64,000 bases of DNA from Streptomyces rubellomurinus (GCF_000961885.1 NZ_JZKH01000034.1:16201-80200), one strand, 5' to 3'. Counted from the stretch's first letter, positions 1 to 11,230 are shown. Notes: generated by a model not told the origin, from the sequence alone. A program made the numbers and translations.

Positions 1-2207
<2,207 letters not shown>

Positions 2208-2254
2208 TCGGCAGACCGTCCGATCGGCAGACGGGCTGATCGGCGCGGTGACGC

Positions 2255-2292
2255 GGCAGGGCCCCGGCGAGATCCCTCGCCGGGGCCCTGCC
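2255..2292. terminator. Strong hairpin terminator after gcvP
   Basis: A perfect 17-bp inverted repeat (arms 2255-2271 and 2276-2292, loop ATCC) lies between the gcvP stop and the end of the convergent DUF5999 gene. It has no U-tract, as is usual in high-GC actinomycetes, and can serve both strands. Confidence 0.85.
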
Positions 2293-2332
2293 CGTTCCCC
2301 CTTGCTCCTGGCGGCTGCCCCCGCCGGCGCGG

Positions 2333-2524
2333 TCAGGCCGCGTGGGCGACCGGGCGGCGCGGGGCGATCACCCGGCCGTCCGGCAGCAGCTCTCCGGTGT
2401 CCTCGAACAGGACGACGCCGTTGCAGAGCAGGCTCCAGCCCTGCTCCGGGTGGCAGGCCAACGGCACGGCCGCCTCGCGGTCCTCCGACTCGGCCGATGG
2501 GCACTCAGGACGGTGCTGGCACAT
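2333..2524 (-). CDS. DUF5999 family small protein
   Basis: A 63-residue protein starting M-C-Q-H and carrying the near-invariant H-P-E-Q-G-W-S-L-L-C-N-G-V-V-L-F-E-D-T-G core of a small family found almost only in Streptomycetaceae. Function is unknown. Two early cysteines (residues 2 and 8) and further Cys residues at 24 and 34 could bind a metal, but that is inference. The longer open frame upstream shows no conservation, so I start at the ATG on 2524, preceded by a GAGGG site. It is convergent with gcvP across the shared terminator. Confidence 0.85.
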   Translation of the reverse strand: MCQHRPECPSAESEDREAAVPLACHPEQGWSLLCNGVVLFEDTGELLPDGRVIAPRRPVAHAA

Positions 2525-2897
2525 ACGCGTACCCTCGCTTCGCTCTGCGATCCTCCCCGTGGTGCGGCCGCCGACGAACGAGCGTCGGGAACCGCCGCGG
2601 TGGCCGGATTCTGTCCGTGCGCCGGCCAGGTGTGGACCAGCGCTCAAGTGGGTAGGACAGGGGTCCTTCCACGCTGGTTCCCAGTGTCGGCATCTGCGGA
2701 CGCGCGCGCAGGGATTTCGTGACATGCGCCACAACTCCCGGGTAGAGATCACCCGTTCAGGTGGGCCGGGCCGGAAATCGCGCACCAGTGGGCCAGTCGG
2801 CTGATGGCCCGCCGGGGCCATGCGCAATGGCCCGTCCGGGTGGGTGCCGTTCGGCTGCTGTTCGGGTGGTGGGGGCGGGGAGCCGCGGGCGCGACAC
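2525..2897. other. Intergenic stretch, no gene recognised
   Basis: About 370 bases between the DUF5999 start and the terminator of the next gene. Open frames here are upstream run-throughs without family resemblance. It should hold the DUF5999 promoter, but I cannot place a convincing -10/-35 pair. Confidence 0.4.
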
Positions 2898-2929
2898 AGG
2901 GCCGCCGGGCGGTGGCGCCCGGCGGCCCT
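2898..2929. terminator. Hairpin terminator of the 2945-3517 gene
   Basis: A perfect 14-bp stem (2898-2911 with 2916-2929) and a GTGG loop sit 15 bases beyond the stop codon of the minus-strand gene. Confidence 0.75.
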
Positions 2930-2944
2930 ACGGAGGTGGCGGGT

Positions 2945-3517
2945 TCAGGAGGAGCCGAGCAGCAGCGGCCGGGCCAGTGGCGCCCGGGCGAGCAGCGGCA
3001 GCAGCTCGGCCGCCGGCTGGGCGCGGTGGGCGGTGACGCCGAGCGGGGCGGGGGCCAGGGGGATCAGCAGGTCGGCGGACGGGTCGGCCTCGGGGCTGTG
3101 CAGCCACAGGGCCGTCGCGTACTGGCCGGGGAAGGTGAGCAGCCGGGGCTGGCGCTGGGCCCGGGAGCCCTGGGCGAGCTGCCAGGCCTGGCGCAGCGCC
3201 CGGACCGTCGAGTCGAGGTAGGGGCCGGCGGTGAAGTGGGAGAAGGTGTGGCCCTCGGCGCTCTGCACCACCTCGGCGGCGGCAGCCACCTCGGGGCCGT
3301 CCTTGATGAGGAAGCGCCAGCCCGTCCGGCGGGCGGCGGACAGCTCGGCGCGCGGGCCGTCCAGGACGTGGACGGCGAGGGGATGGGCGGGCAGCAGCGG
3401 TCCGGTCGGATGGAGCAGCGCTGCGGCAGCCGGCTGGCGCAGCGCGGTCTGCGAGTCGAGCGCGCCCAGGACCGCGCGCAGGGCACTCGGTGGGGGCTGG
3501 GGGGTCTGCAGAGTCAT
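2945..3517 (-). CDS. Conserved hypothetical protein, 190 aa
   Basis: I do not recognise a named domain. The protein is rich in Ala, Leu and Pro, has no signal peptide or clear membrane span, and contains a WRFLIKDG segment and an SAEGHTFSHFTAGPYLD segment that look like a folded core. The in-frame extension up to 3751 is unlike protein, so I use ATG 3517, with a weak GGAGGG about 17 bases upstream. It stands alone between a terminator and the divergent promoter region of the GCS2 gene. Confidence 0.65.
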   Translation of the reverse strand: MTLQTPQPPPSALRAVLGALDSQTALRQPAAAALLHPTGPLLPAHPLAVHVLDGPRAELSAARRTGWRFLIKDGPEVAAAAEVVQSAEGHTFSHFTAGPYLDSTVRALRQAWQLAQGSRAQRQPRLLTFPGQYATALWLHSPEADPSADLLIPLAPAPLGVTAHRAQPAAELLPLLARAPLARPLLLGSS

Positions 3518-3756
3518 GGCGGGGTCCGCCCTCCGTGCGAGATCGGCGTGCGAGTGCGGCATACCGGCGTGGCGCGGTGCGTCAGCGCTGACGGGACTGG
3601 CCGTGTCCGGTTGTGCATGATCGCGGTGCCGGCGCGGTCGCCGCCGTCGCCGAGGACGCGAGGCGGGAACCGACCGGCCGGAGCGCAGTGCGAATTCCAT
3701 CGAACAGGTGCGCAGGGTGACCTGTTTATCACAGGCGGTGGCGTCGGGCAAGTCGA

Positions 3757-3796
3757 TTGATTTGGTGAATGGCCGTCAGATTCCTTGCATTGCAAG
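3757..3796 (+). promoter_or_regulatory. Candidate promoter and palindromic operator of the GCS2 gene
   Basis: This lies in a 364-base gap (3518-3881) whose right half is notably AT-rich for the window. TTGATT (3757-3762) and ATTCCT (3780-3785) are 17 bases apart. A perfect 13-bp palindrome, arms CTTGCA and TGCAAG around one T (3784-3796), overlaps the -10 and would suit a repressor. The left half of the gap holds nothing I recognise. Confidence 0.4.
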
Positions 3797-3881
3797 CCAG
3801 TACAAGCATTCGGGTATCGATCTTCGGGGTGGGCATGATGCTGGCACGATTCGACGGCCGGTGGCTCTGGAGGAGGGGACC

Positions 3882-5384
3882 GTGGGCGAGAAGGTCGTGG
3901 CCACGCGTGCGGAACTGGCGGACCGGCAGCTGTACCGACGCAAGCTGCAGGCGTGCCAGGACGCGCTCGGGCGGATGCTCGACGAGAACCGCTTCGACCG
4001 GCCGCGGGCGGTGATGGGCCTGGAGATCGAGCTCAACCTGGCCGACGACCAGGGCCTGCCGGTGATGAGCAACGCGCAGGTGCTGAGCGCGATCGGCTCC
4101 AGCGACTTCCAGACCGAGCTGGGCCGCTTCAACATCGAGGTGAACATCGCTCCGCACCGGTTGTGCGGGCACGTCTTCGACGAACTGCGCGAGGAGATCG
4201 ACACCGGGCTGCGCTACGCCGACCGGCAGGCCGCCGAGGCCGGCGCCCGGATCGTCATGGTGGGGATCCTGCCGACCCTGGAGCACGCCCACACCGGTCT
4301 GGACGCGATGAGCGGCAACCAGCGCTACAGCCTGCTCAGCGACCAGATCCTGGCCGCCCGGGGCGAGGACATCGCGCTCGACATCGAGGGCGTCGAGCAC
4401 CTGCAGCTGGAGTCGATCACCATGGTCGCCGAGGCGGCCGCGACCTCGCTGCAACTGCACCTGCAGGTGACGCCGCAGCGGTTCTCCTCGGTGTGGAACG
4501 CGGCCCAGGCGATCTGCGGCGCGCAGCTCGCGGTCGGCGCCAACTCGCCCTTCCTGTTCGGGCGGGAGCTGTGGCGGGAGACCCGGCCGGTGCTGTTCCA
4601 GCAGGCCTGTGACACCCGTTCGGCGGAGCTCAAGGCGCAGGGCGTGCGCCCGATCACCTGGTTCGGCGAGCGCTGGGTGGACTCGGCGTACGACCTGTTC
4701 GAGGAGAACCTGCGGTACTTCCCGGCGCTGCTGCCGATCTGCGACGACGAGGACCCGCTGAAGGCGCTGGCCTCCGGCGCCGCGCCCAGGCTCGCCGAGA
4801 TGCGGCTGCACAACGGCACCATCTACCGCTGGAACCGGCCGGTCTACGACGTGGCCGGCGGGGTCGCCCACCTGCGGGTGGAGAACCGGGCGCTGCCCGC
4901 CGGGCCCACGGTGGCCGACACGCTGGCCAACGCCGCCTTCTACTACGGGCTCGTCCGGGTGCTCGCCTCGCAGCCCCGGCCGGTGTGGACCCGGCTGCCG
5001 TTCGAGCGGGCGGACGAGAACTTCCGGCAGGGCGCGCGCTACGGCATCGACGCGGTGCTCCACTGGCCGCGCTCCGGCCGGGGCGGCCGCGGCGGGCTGC
5101 AGACGGTGCCCGCCGTCGACCTGGTGCTGGACGAGCTGCTGCCGATGGCCCACCAGGGCCTGGACGAGTGGGGCGTCGAGCCCGCCGACCGGGACCGCTA
5201 CCTGGGGATCATCGAGCAGCGCTGCCTGCGCCGCACCAACGGCGCGGCCTGGCAGAGCGCGACCTTCCACCGGCTGCGCGAGCGGTACGGGATGGACCGG
5301 CCGGCCGCGCTCGCCGCGATGACCCGGCGCTACGCCGAGCTGATGCGCGGCGGCGAGCCGGTGCACACCTGGCCGGTGGGCTAG
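3882..5384 (+). CDS. Glutamate-cysteine ligase family (GCS2) protein
   Basis: A 500-residue carboxylate-amine ligase of the GCS2 fold. The ATP-metal site motif G-L-E-I-E is at residues 46-50, with further conserved pieces at the Q-L-H-L-Q strand and the late V-E-N-R-A motif. Family members join an amino acid to glutamate through its gamma carboxyl with ATP. Actinomycetes use mycothiol rather than glutathione, so the real substrate is uncertain; EgtA-like and other gamma-glutamyl activities are possible, but no ergothioneine genes are adjacent. Start GTG 3882 is chosen for the AGGAGGGG site five bases upstream and because the family begins here; the track of open frame upstream is promoter DNA. 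Confidence 0.85.
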   Translation: MGEKVVATRAELADRQLYRRKLQACQDALGRMLDENRFDRPRAVMGLEIELNLADDQGLPVMSNAQVLSAIGSSDFQTELGRFNIEVNIAPHRLCGHVFDELREEIDTGLRYADRQAAEAGARIVMVGILPTLEHAHTGLDAMSGNQRYSLLSDQILAARGEDIALDIEGVEHLQLESITMVAEAAATSLQLHLQVTPQRFSSVWNAAQAICGAQLAVGANSPFLFGRELWRETRPVLFQQACDTRSAELKAQGVRPITWFGERWVDSAYDLFEENLRYFPALLPICDDEDPLKALASGAAPRLAEMRLHNGTIYRWNRPVYDVAGGVAHLRVENRALPAGPTVADTLANAAFYYGLVRVLASQPRPVWTRLPFERADENFRQGARYGIDAVLHWPRSGRGGRGGLQTVPAVDLVLDELLPMAHQGLDEWGVEPADRDRYLGIIEQRCLRRTNGAAWQSATFHRLRERYGMDRPAALAAMTRRYAELMRGGEPVHTWPVG

Positions 5385-5406
5385 CCTCGCGGCTGTGCCA
5401 GGATGA

Positions 5407-5438
5407 TCGTTCCCGCGGCCGGTCGGTCGCGGGAACGA
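5407..5438. terminator. Hairpin between GCS2 and CPBP genes
   Basis: An 11-bp perfect stem (5407-5417 with 5428-5438) and a ten-base loop lie 22 bases after the GCS2 stop and 19 bases before the next start. It probably ends or attenuates the upstream transcript. Confidence 0.55.
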
Positions 5439-5457
5439 CCGCCTGTCTGGAGCCCCC

Positions 5458-6246
5458 GTGACCACCGCCCCGAGCGAGCCGGAGACCGCGACGCCCACCC
5501 GCCGGCTGCTCGGCGCGGAGCTGCTGATCGTGCTCGGGCTCTCGCTCGGCGCCAGCGGGATCAGCGCGCTGATCAGCTTCGCCGGCTCGCTGACCGAGCC
5601 GATCAAGCTCGGTCAGCAGGTCGCCACGCTGAACGGCTCGCGGGCGCCCGGGCGGCCCTGGCTGGACCTGGTGTGGCAGCTCTACGCCATCGGGCGCGGG
5701 CTGATGCCGGTGGTGCTGGTCGGCTACCTGCTGGTGCGCGAGGGCACCACCCTGCGGGTGCTGGGCTTCGACCTCGGGCAGAAGCTGCGCGACCTCGGCC
5801 GGGGCGCGGCCGTCGCGGCGGCGATCGGCGGCTCCGGGCTGGCGCTGTACCTGGCCTCGCAGGCGGCCGGCTACAACCTGACGGTGGCGCCCTCGGGGCT
5901 GCCGGACGTGTGGTGGCGGGTGCCGGTGCTGGTGCTGTCGGCCTGGCAGAACGCGATCCTGGAGGAGGTCGTCGTCCTGGGCTACCTGCTGCGCCGGCTG
6001 GCGCAGCGGGGGTGGTCCTGGCCGGCGGCGCTGGCGGCCAGCTCCGTGCTGCGCGGCTCGTACCACCTGTACCAGGGGGTCGGCGGGCTGGTCGGCAACA
6101 TGGTGATGGGCGCCGTGTTCTGCCTGCTGTACCGGCGCTGGGGGCGGGTGATGCCGCTGGTGGCGGCGCACGCGCTGATCGACACGGTGGCCTTCGTCGG
6201 GTACGCGCTGCTGGCCGGGCACGTCAGCTGGCTGCCGACCCCCTGA
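5458..6246 (+). CDS. CPBP family intramembrane metalloprotease
   Basis: A 262-residue multi-spanning membrane protein of the CPBP (Abi/CAAX protease-like) family. Glutamates 169-170 in I-L-E-E-V-V-V-L-G-Y, histidine near 203 in R-G-S-Y-H-L-Y-Q-G and histidine near 238 in A-A-H-A-L-I-D form the usual metal-site set. The motif position normally written EExxxR has Leu instead of Arg, a variant I recall from actinobacterial members. Substrate is unknown; relatives process prenylated or peptide products. Start GTG 5458. The 3' end overlaps the convergent HAD gene by 23 bases. Confidence 0.85.
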   Translation: MTTAPSEPETATPTRRLLGAELLIVLGLSLGASGISALISFAGSLTEPIKLGQQVATLNGSRAPGRPWLDLVWQLYAIGRGLMPVVLVGYLLVREGTTLRVLGFDLGQKLRDLGRGAAVAAAIGGSGLALYLASQAAGYNLTVAPSGLPDVWWRVPVLVLSAWQNAILEEVVVLGYLLRRLAQRGWSWPAALAASSVLRGSYHLYQGVGGLVGNMVMGAVFCLLYRRWGRVMPLVAAHALIDTVAFVGYALLAGHVSWLPTP

Positions 6247-6751
6247 GCGGGAGCGGCTGCGCGCGCGGCGGGCGTTCGAGCAGCCGGTCGACGTGGCGGC
6301 GCTCCAGGCCCTGGCCGGGGTCGATCGGCAGCAGCAGGCGGTCGCGGCGCCACAGCGAGTTGCGGATCAGCCGGCTCGGGATGACGTCGTCCACCCAGGC
6401 GAACGGGCGCCCGGCGGCGTAGCGCAGTAACGGGGCCCACTTGGCGGCGGAGAACAGCTCCATCAGCGGGACGCGCGGGTCGCCCGGCTGCGGGACGTAG
6501 CCGGTGAAGCGGACCACCGGGAGCGGGTCGAGGCCGATCGCCGGGGCGATGTGGGTGTTGGCGTGCTCCTCCCAGGTGGTGGCCCACACGAGTTCGTAGC
6601 GGCCGGCGAGTTCGCGCAGCCAGCGGCCGTGCCGGGCGGAGAGCAGGACGGTGTAGCCGAGCAGGGTGTGGGTGTCGAACCCGGCGTCCGGATGCGGGCA
6701 GACCGGGTTGAGGACGCCGTCGACGTCCAGGAAGAGCAGTGGCTTCGGCAC
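6224..6751 (-). CDS. HAD-superfamily hydrolase-like protein with a TTA codon
   Basis: The protein opens with the HAD motif I box L-F-L-D-V-D-G-V-L-N-P, nucleophile D9 and acid D11, followed by the W-A-T-T-W-E-E-H-A-N segment and a late W-V-D-D-V-I-P motif. This matches the HAD-like group found alone in many Streptomyces and also fused in RNA repair proteins (PF18143-like). About 175 residues. I start at GTG 6751 because the domain begins at once; an ATG at 6808 would add 19 unconserved residues. Leucine at residue 108 is a TTA codon (6428-6430), so translation may depend on the bldA tRNA. The 3' end overlaps the CPBP gene. Confidence 0.75.
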   Translation of the reverse strand: MPKPLLFLDVDGVLNPVCPHPDAGFDTHTLLGYTVLLSARHGRWLRELAGRYELVWATTWEEHANTHIAPAIGLDPLPVVRFTGYVPQPGDPRVPLMELFSAAKWAPLLRYAAGRPFAWVDDVIPSRLIRNSLWRRDRLLLPIDPGQGLERRHVDRLLERPPRAQPLPLRGSAAS

Positions 6752-6851
6752 TGGTGGCGCCCCCCAGGTGAAATGGTGTTCCTCCTCGGTCGGACGAACC
6801 GGAACCACTCATGGTTGCTTTCCGGCGGGCGCACGCGGGGCGCACGGGGGC

Positions 6852-8123
6852 TCACGGCGTGGGCGCGGACTCCCGGACGGCCTCCGGTGCGTCCTCGGTG
6901 CTCCGGCGGGCGAGCCGGCGCACCTGCGGGTCGACCAGGACGGCGGCGCTGAGCAGCAGGCACAGCACGGCGCAGGCCCAGAGCGCGCCGGACAGGCCGA
7001 GACCGGCGGCGGCCGGGCCGGCCAGGGCGGTGCCGATCGGCGCGAGCGAGTAGGAGCCGAGCTCGTCGTACGCGGAGACCCGGGAGAACGCCTCCTCGGG
7101 GATCTCCTGCCGCAGTGCGACCATCCAGTTGACGCCGAAGACGGTGACGCCGACGCCGGAGAGGAACATCGCGGCGACCAGCAGCGGCAGCGGCGCGGCG
7201 ACGGCCAGGGCCAGGGCGGGCGCGCCGAACAGGAACACGCCCCAGTTGCCGACCAGCAGGATGCGGCGGGGGCGCCAGCGCACCATCAGCAGCCCGGTGA
7301 CGACCAGGCCGACGCCGTAGGCGGACATGGCCAGGCCCCAGGCGCCGGCGCCGCCGAGCCGGTCCTTGGCCACCGCGGGCCCGTAGACCGCCTCGACCGC
7401 GTTGACGCAGGCGACCACGACGGCGAACTGCAGCACGATCACCCAGAGCCAGCGGCGGGAGGAGAACTCCCGCCAGCCGTCCCGCAGATCGCGCAGCATG
7501 CTGCCGCCGGAGGGGGCCGGGGCGGACTCGGGCTCCAGGAGGAAGCGCAGGGCGGCGGCGACCAGGAAGCAGAGGGCGTCCAGGGCGAGCACCCAGCCGG
7601 GGCCGACCGCGGCGGTGAGGGCGCCGCCGAGCGCGGCGCCGCCGATCTGGGAGGCGTTCTGGCCCATCCGGAAGACCGAGAAGGCGCGGGCGGCGTGCTC
7701 CTCGGGGACGGCCTGCATGATCATGCCGCCGGCGGCGGGGGAGTAGAGCGCGTACCCGGCGCCGCCGGCGGCGGAGAGCAGCAGCAGCTGCCAGAGCCGG
7801 ACGTCGCCGGCCAGCACGAGGGCGGCCAGGACGGCTTGGGACAGGCCGCTGAACACGTTGGCGGCGACCATGACCCGGTGGCGCGGCAGCCGGTCGGCGA
7901 GGGTGCCGCCGACCACCAGGAACAGCACGGTGGGCAGCAGCCGGGCGGCGGTGACGTAGCCGACCTCGGTGGTGCCTGCGCCGCTGTTCAGGACGGCGAA
8001 GGCGGTGGCGATGGGGGCGCCGGCGTTGCCGAGGCCGCTGACCACGGTGGCGGCGGTCTGGATGCGGAAGTTGCGGCTCGCCCAGGCGAGGCGGCGCGGG
8101 TGCGGGGCGGTGGGGGTCGGCAC
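6852..8123 (-). CDS. MFS transporter (macrolide/enterobactin exporter-like)
   Basis: A 423-residue carrier with twelve predicted membrane spans of the MFS_3 exporter type. The L-A-D-R-L-P-R-H-R loop after the second span and the paired N- and C-halves are clear. The N-terminus F-R-I-Q-T-A-A-T-V-V-S-G-L-G-N is typical of actinobacterial drug-efflux homologues. Substrate cannot be told from sequence. GTG 8123 is used as the start. It is monocistronic, reading away from the HAD gene by 100 bases and not coupled to the hydrolase behind it. Confidence 0.85.
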   Translation of the reverse strand: MPTPTAPHPRRLAWASRNFRIQTAATVVSGLGNAGAPIATAFAVLNSGAGTTEVGYVTAARLLPTVLFLVVGGTLADRLPRHRVMVAANVFSGLSQAVLAALVLAGDVRLWQLLLLSAAGGAGYALYSPAAGGMIMQAVPEEHAARAFSVFRMGQNASQIGGAALGGALTAAVGPGWVLALDALCFLVAAALRFLLEPESAPAPSGGSMLRDLRDGWREFSSRRWLWVIVLQFAVVVACVNAVEAVYGPAVAKDRLGGAGAWGLAMSAYGVGLVVTGLLMVRWRPRRILLVGNWGVFLFGAPALALAVAAPLPLLVAAMFLSGVGVTVFGVNWMVALRQEIPEEAFSRVSAYDELGSYSLAPIGTALAGPAAAGLGLSGALWACAVLCLLLSAAVLVDPQVRRLARRSTEDAPEAVRESAPTP

Positions 8124-8225
8124 CCGGGTGACTATGGCGGGAGTTCGTACAGGTGTCCATCCGGTTTTCGTACCGTGCGGAGGGATTCGGCCGAGGGTGC
8201 CAGTCGAGGGTGTCGGCCGAGGTTT

Positions 8226-8927
8226 TCAGCCGAGGTGGCCCCAGAGGAAGGTGAGGGTGCGGCGCCAGGCGATCCGGGCCTGCAGCGGGTCGTGGGTGCC
8301 GATCAGGTTCTCGTCGTTCATGAAGGCGTGCCCGGCCGGGTAGAAGTGGATCTCGGGGCGGATGTCGGTGGCCTCGCCGATCCGGATCGCCGCCTCGTCG
8401 ACCGCGGCCATCGGGATCGAGCCGTCCAACTCGCCGAAGTGGCCGAGGACATGGGCCGTCAGGCCGCGGTAGTCGAAGTCCGGGTCCGACGGCAGGCCGT
8501 AGAACGGGACCACGGCGGCGACCTTGTCGCCGGCGCGGGCGGCCAGCAGCAGGGCGAAGCCGCCGCCCATGCAGAAGCCGACCGCGCCGACCGCGTCGCC
8601 GACCACGCCGTCCAGCCCGAGCACGAAGTCGACGGCGCCGGACAGGTCCTCGACGGCGCGCTCGACCGGGAGTTCGCGCTTGAAGCGGGCCGCCTCGGTG
8701 CGGTCGTGGGTGGTGGCGCCGCCGAACAGGTCGGGGGCGAGGACGGTGAACCCCTCGGCGGCGAAGCGGTCGGCCATCGCCGCGATGTGCGAGGTGAGGC
8801 CCCACCACTCCTGGACCACCACCAGGCCGGGGCCGACGCCCTGCGGCGGGCGGGCCAGGTAGCCGTGCGCGGTGCGGCCGTTGCTCGGGAAGGTGACGTT
8901 CTGCCGGGAGCCGCCCTGGTCAGGCAT
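8226..8927 (-). CDS. Dienelactone hydrolase family protein
   Basis: An alpha/beta hydrolase with a cysteine nucleophile. The triad is visible as Cys119 in G-F-C-M-G-G, Asp168 in G-E-L-D-G and His200 in P-A-G-H-A-F, plus the V-V-Q-E-W-W-G-L-T strand at about 37-45. Family members hydrolyse dienelactone in the catechol route, but many streptomycete copies have no aromatic context, as here. 233 residues, cytoplasmic, start ATG 8927 behind GAGGAA. It lies 57 bases after the sugar porter gene on the same strand and could share its transcript. Confidence 0.9.
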   Translation of the reverse strand: MPDQGGSRQNVTFPSNGRTAHGYLARPPQGVGPGLVVVQEWWGLTSHIAAMADRFAAEGFTVLAPDLFGGATTHDRTEAARFKRELPVERAVEDLSGAVDFVLGLDGVVGDAVGAVGFCMGGGFALLLAARAGDKVAAVVPFYGLPSDPDFDYRGLTAHVLGHFGELDGSIPMAAVDEAAIRIGEATDIRPEIHFYPAGHAFMNDENLIGTHDPLQARIAWRRTLTFLWGHLG

Positions 8928-8984
8928 GGGTTCCTCGCGATGGTCGGGCCGTGTGCGGCGGGGGTGCGTGCGGGGGCGGGCCGG

Positions 8985-10394
8985 TCAGCCCATCTCCTCC
9001 AGGGCGCGGCCCTTGGTCTCCTTGATGGCGAAGGCCACGAACGGGATGGAGAGCAGCGCGAAAGCCGCGTAGATGACGTACGTCGCCGAGAGGTTCCAGT
9101 CGGCGAGGTCCGGGAAGCTCACGGTGATCGCCCAGTTGGCGATCCACTGGGCCGAGGCGGCGACGGACAGGGCGAGCGCGCGGATCCGGTTGGGGAACAT
9201 CTCGCCGAGCAGCACCCAGACCACCACGCCCCAGGAGAAGGCGAAGCAGAGCACGAAGACGTGCGCGGCGACCAGCGCGACGGTGGCGTGGGTGTCGTCC
9301 AGCGTCGCGGTGTCGCCGGTGCCGTGCCGGTAGGAGAACGCCCAGGCGGCGGTGCCCAGGGCGGCCGCCATGCCGATCGAGCCGGCCAGCGCGAGCGGCT
9401 TGCGGCCGATGCGGTCCACCAGCGTCATCGCGATCACCGTGCCGATCACGTTGATGATCGAGGTGGAGAGGCTGATCAGCAGCGAGTTGGACTCGTTGAT
9501 GCCGACCGACTGCCACAGGAAGGAGGAGTAGTAGAAGATCACGTTGATGCCGACGAACTGCTGGAACACCGAGGCGCCGATGCCCACCCAGACGATCGGC
9601 AGCAGGCCGAACCGCCCGCCGAGCAGGTCCTTCAGCCGGGGCTTGTGCGCGGACTCCAGCACCGAGCGGATCTCCGCGACCCGGGCGTCCAGGTCGACGC
9701 CCTCGCCCTCCACCTCCACCAGCACCTTGCGGGCCTGCGCCTCCCGGTGGTCGGCGATCAGGAAGCGCGGGGACTCCGGGATCGCCAGCGCCATCAGCCC
9801 GTACACCAGGGCCGGGACGGTCTCCACGCCGAGCATCCACTGCCAGGCCTGGATGCCGCCGAGGTGGCCGGTGGACTCGCCGCCGGCGGCCTGGTTGAGC
9901 GCCCAGTTGGCGAGCTGGGAGACGGTGATGCCGAGCACGATCGCCATCTGCTGGAAGGAGGCCAGCCGGCCGCGGTAGGCGGTGGGCGCGACCTCGGCGA
10001 TGTAGGTCGGCGCGATCACCGAGGCGATGCCGATCGCGACGCCGCCGATCACCCGCCAGGTGGCCAGGGTCTCGATGTTCGGCGGGAACATCGAGCCGAG
10101 GCCGCTGGCCGCGAACAGCGCCGCGGCCAGCAGCATCGTGCGCACCCGGCCCAGGTGGTCGGCGAGCCGGCCGGCGGCCACCGCGCCGGCCGCCGAGCCG
10201 AGCAGGGCGATGGCCACGACGAAGGCCGTGGTGCCGTGACCCACCGCGAAGTGCTTCTGGATGCCCGTCACCGCGCCGTTGATCACCGCGCTGTCGTAGC
10301 CGAACAGGAAGCCGCCCATCGCGGCGGCCGCGGAGATGAAGACCACGTGGCCGAGGTGGGCCTCGCCGGCCCGCTGGGTGTTGAGTGTGGACAA
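8985..10394 (-). CDS. MFS sugar porter (GlcP/XylE type)
   Basis: A 469-residue proton-coupled sugar symporter. It has the sugar-porter signatures G-F-L-F-G-Y-D in span 1, the R-L-A-D-H-L-G-R loop, the P-E-S-P-R motif before the central loop, the Q-Q-F-V-G-I-N motif in span 7 and the E-T-K-G-R ending. It resembles the Streptomyces glucose permease GlcP, but xylose or arabinose porters share all these motifs, so I give no symbol. TTG 10394 is taken as start because GGGGAG lies five bases upstream and homologues start here; the open frame to 10481 is unconserved. Confidence 0.88.
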   Translation of the reverse strand: MSTLNTQRAGEAHLGHVVFISAAAAMGGFLFGYDSAVINGAVTGIQKHFAVGHGTTAFVVAIALLGSAAGAVAAGRLADHLGRVRTMLLAAALFAASGLGSMFPPNIETLATWRVIGGVAIGIASVIAPTYIAEVAPTAYRGRLASFQQMAIVLGITVSQLANWALNQAAGGESTGHLGGIQAWQWMLGVETVPALVYGLMALAIPESPRFLIADHREAQARKVLVEVEGEGVDLDARVAEIRSVLESAHKPRLKDLLGGRFGLLPIVWVGIGASVFQQFVGINVIFYYSSFLWQSVGINESNSLLISLSTSIINVIGTVIAMTLVDRIGRKPLALAGSIGMAAALGTAAWAFSYRHGTGDTATLDDTHATVALVAAHVFVLCFAFSWGVVVWVLLGEMFPNRIRALALSVAASAQWIANWAITVSFPDLADWNLSATYVIYAAFALLSIPFVAFAIKETKGRALEEMG

Positions 10395-10511
10395 GCGCGC
10401 TCCCCGAGTGGACGGGCCCGCTCCTACGGCCGAGTGGGCGCGATTCGTCTCATTCGAACAGCGGGCCGGGGGTCGCGCCAAGGCGGCGGGGCCCGATCGG
10501 GTGATCCGGAG

Positions 10512-11216
10512 TCAGTCGGAGGCGGCCAGGCGCTCCGCGCGCCGGGCGCGGACGCTCTCCTCCCGGCGCTCGGCACGCTCGGCGCGCTTGCGGTGACGGC
10601 GCAGCAGCTGGGTGCGGGCGGCCGCGTACTGGTCGCGAGCGCGCCCGGGGCCGGCCGCCCGCTCGGCCAGCCGGTCGGCGAGCGCGAGCTGCGCCTCGGC
10701 CGGCTTCTTGTCGTCGTACTTGAACTTGGCCCGCACCTCGCGGACGGTCAGCCGCAGGGCGCTCAGCCCGGGCAGCTGGCGGGCCAGTTCGCCCTCGCCG
10801 GGGACGACCCGGACCTCCGGCGACTCCGGCTGGAAGTGCGCCAGCTGGCGGTTGAGGATCTCGGCCTTGCCCGCGGCGGAGGTCACGATCTCGGCGGTGC
10901 AGTGGAAGTGCACGGAGGCGTAGTAGCTGGTCGGTGTGCCCGGCGCGCCGCGCCAGTGGCTCGGGGCGAAGGCGTAGCCGTCGGTGACCGCGAGGGTGAC
11001 CTGCGGGTCGGCGCGGACGGCGGCCAGCAGCGGGTTGGGGGCGGCGAGGTGGAGCAGGATCTCGCCGTGCTCGACGTCCAGCAGGAAGTGCGTGGGCACG
11101 AGCACCGGGCCCTCGCCGGGGGCGCCGTTGGCGGCGAGCAGGCCGAAGTCGCGGCCCTCGGCGAGCCAGGCGCGCCACTCGTCCTCGTCGCCGCGGTCCC
11201 AGGAGCGGATCAGCAT
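10512..11216 (-). CDS. FMN-binding split-barrel protein, PaiB-like
   Basis: A 234-residue protein whose first 170 residues match the FMN-binding negative transcriptional regulator (PaiB) fold: V-P-T-H-F-L-L, the G-E-I-L-L-H-L-A strand, the P-S-H-W motif and the P-T-S-Y-Y-A-S-V-H-F-H strand. The last 60 residues are an Arg/Ala/Glu-rich helix. Family members are poorly understood; a flavin- or PLP-linked oxidoreductase role is as likely as regulation. It follows another split-barrel gene by 14 bases and both diverge from a MocR regulator. Confidence 0.75.
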   Translation of the reverse strand: MLIRSWDRGDEDEWRAWLAEGRDFGLLAANGAPGEGPVLVPTHFLLDVEHGEILLHLAAPNPLLAAVRADPQVTLAVTDGYAFAPSHWRGAPGTPTSYYASVHFHCTAEIVTSAAGKAEILNRQLAHFQPESPEVRVVPGEGELARQLPGLSALRLTVREVRAKFKYDDKKPAEAQLALADRLAERAAGPGRARDQYAAARTQLLRRHRKRAERAERREESVRARRAERLAASD

Positions 11217-11230
11217 CGTCGGGCTCCTGT

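Noticed and set aside
3729..5606. A 625-codon minus-strand frame opposite the GCS2 gene
   Set aside because: Antisense to a clear ligase gene, low-complexity, no ribosome site.
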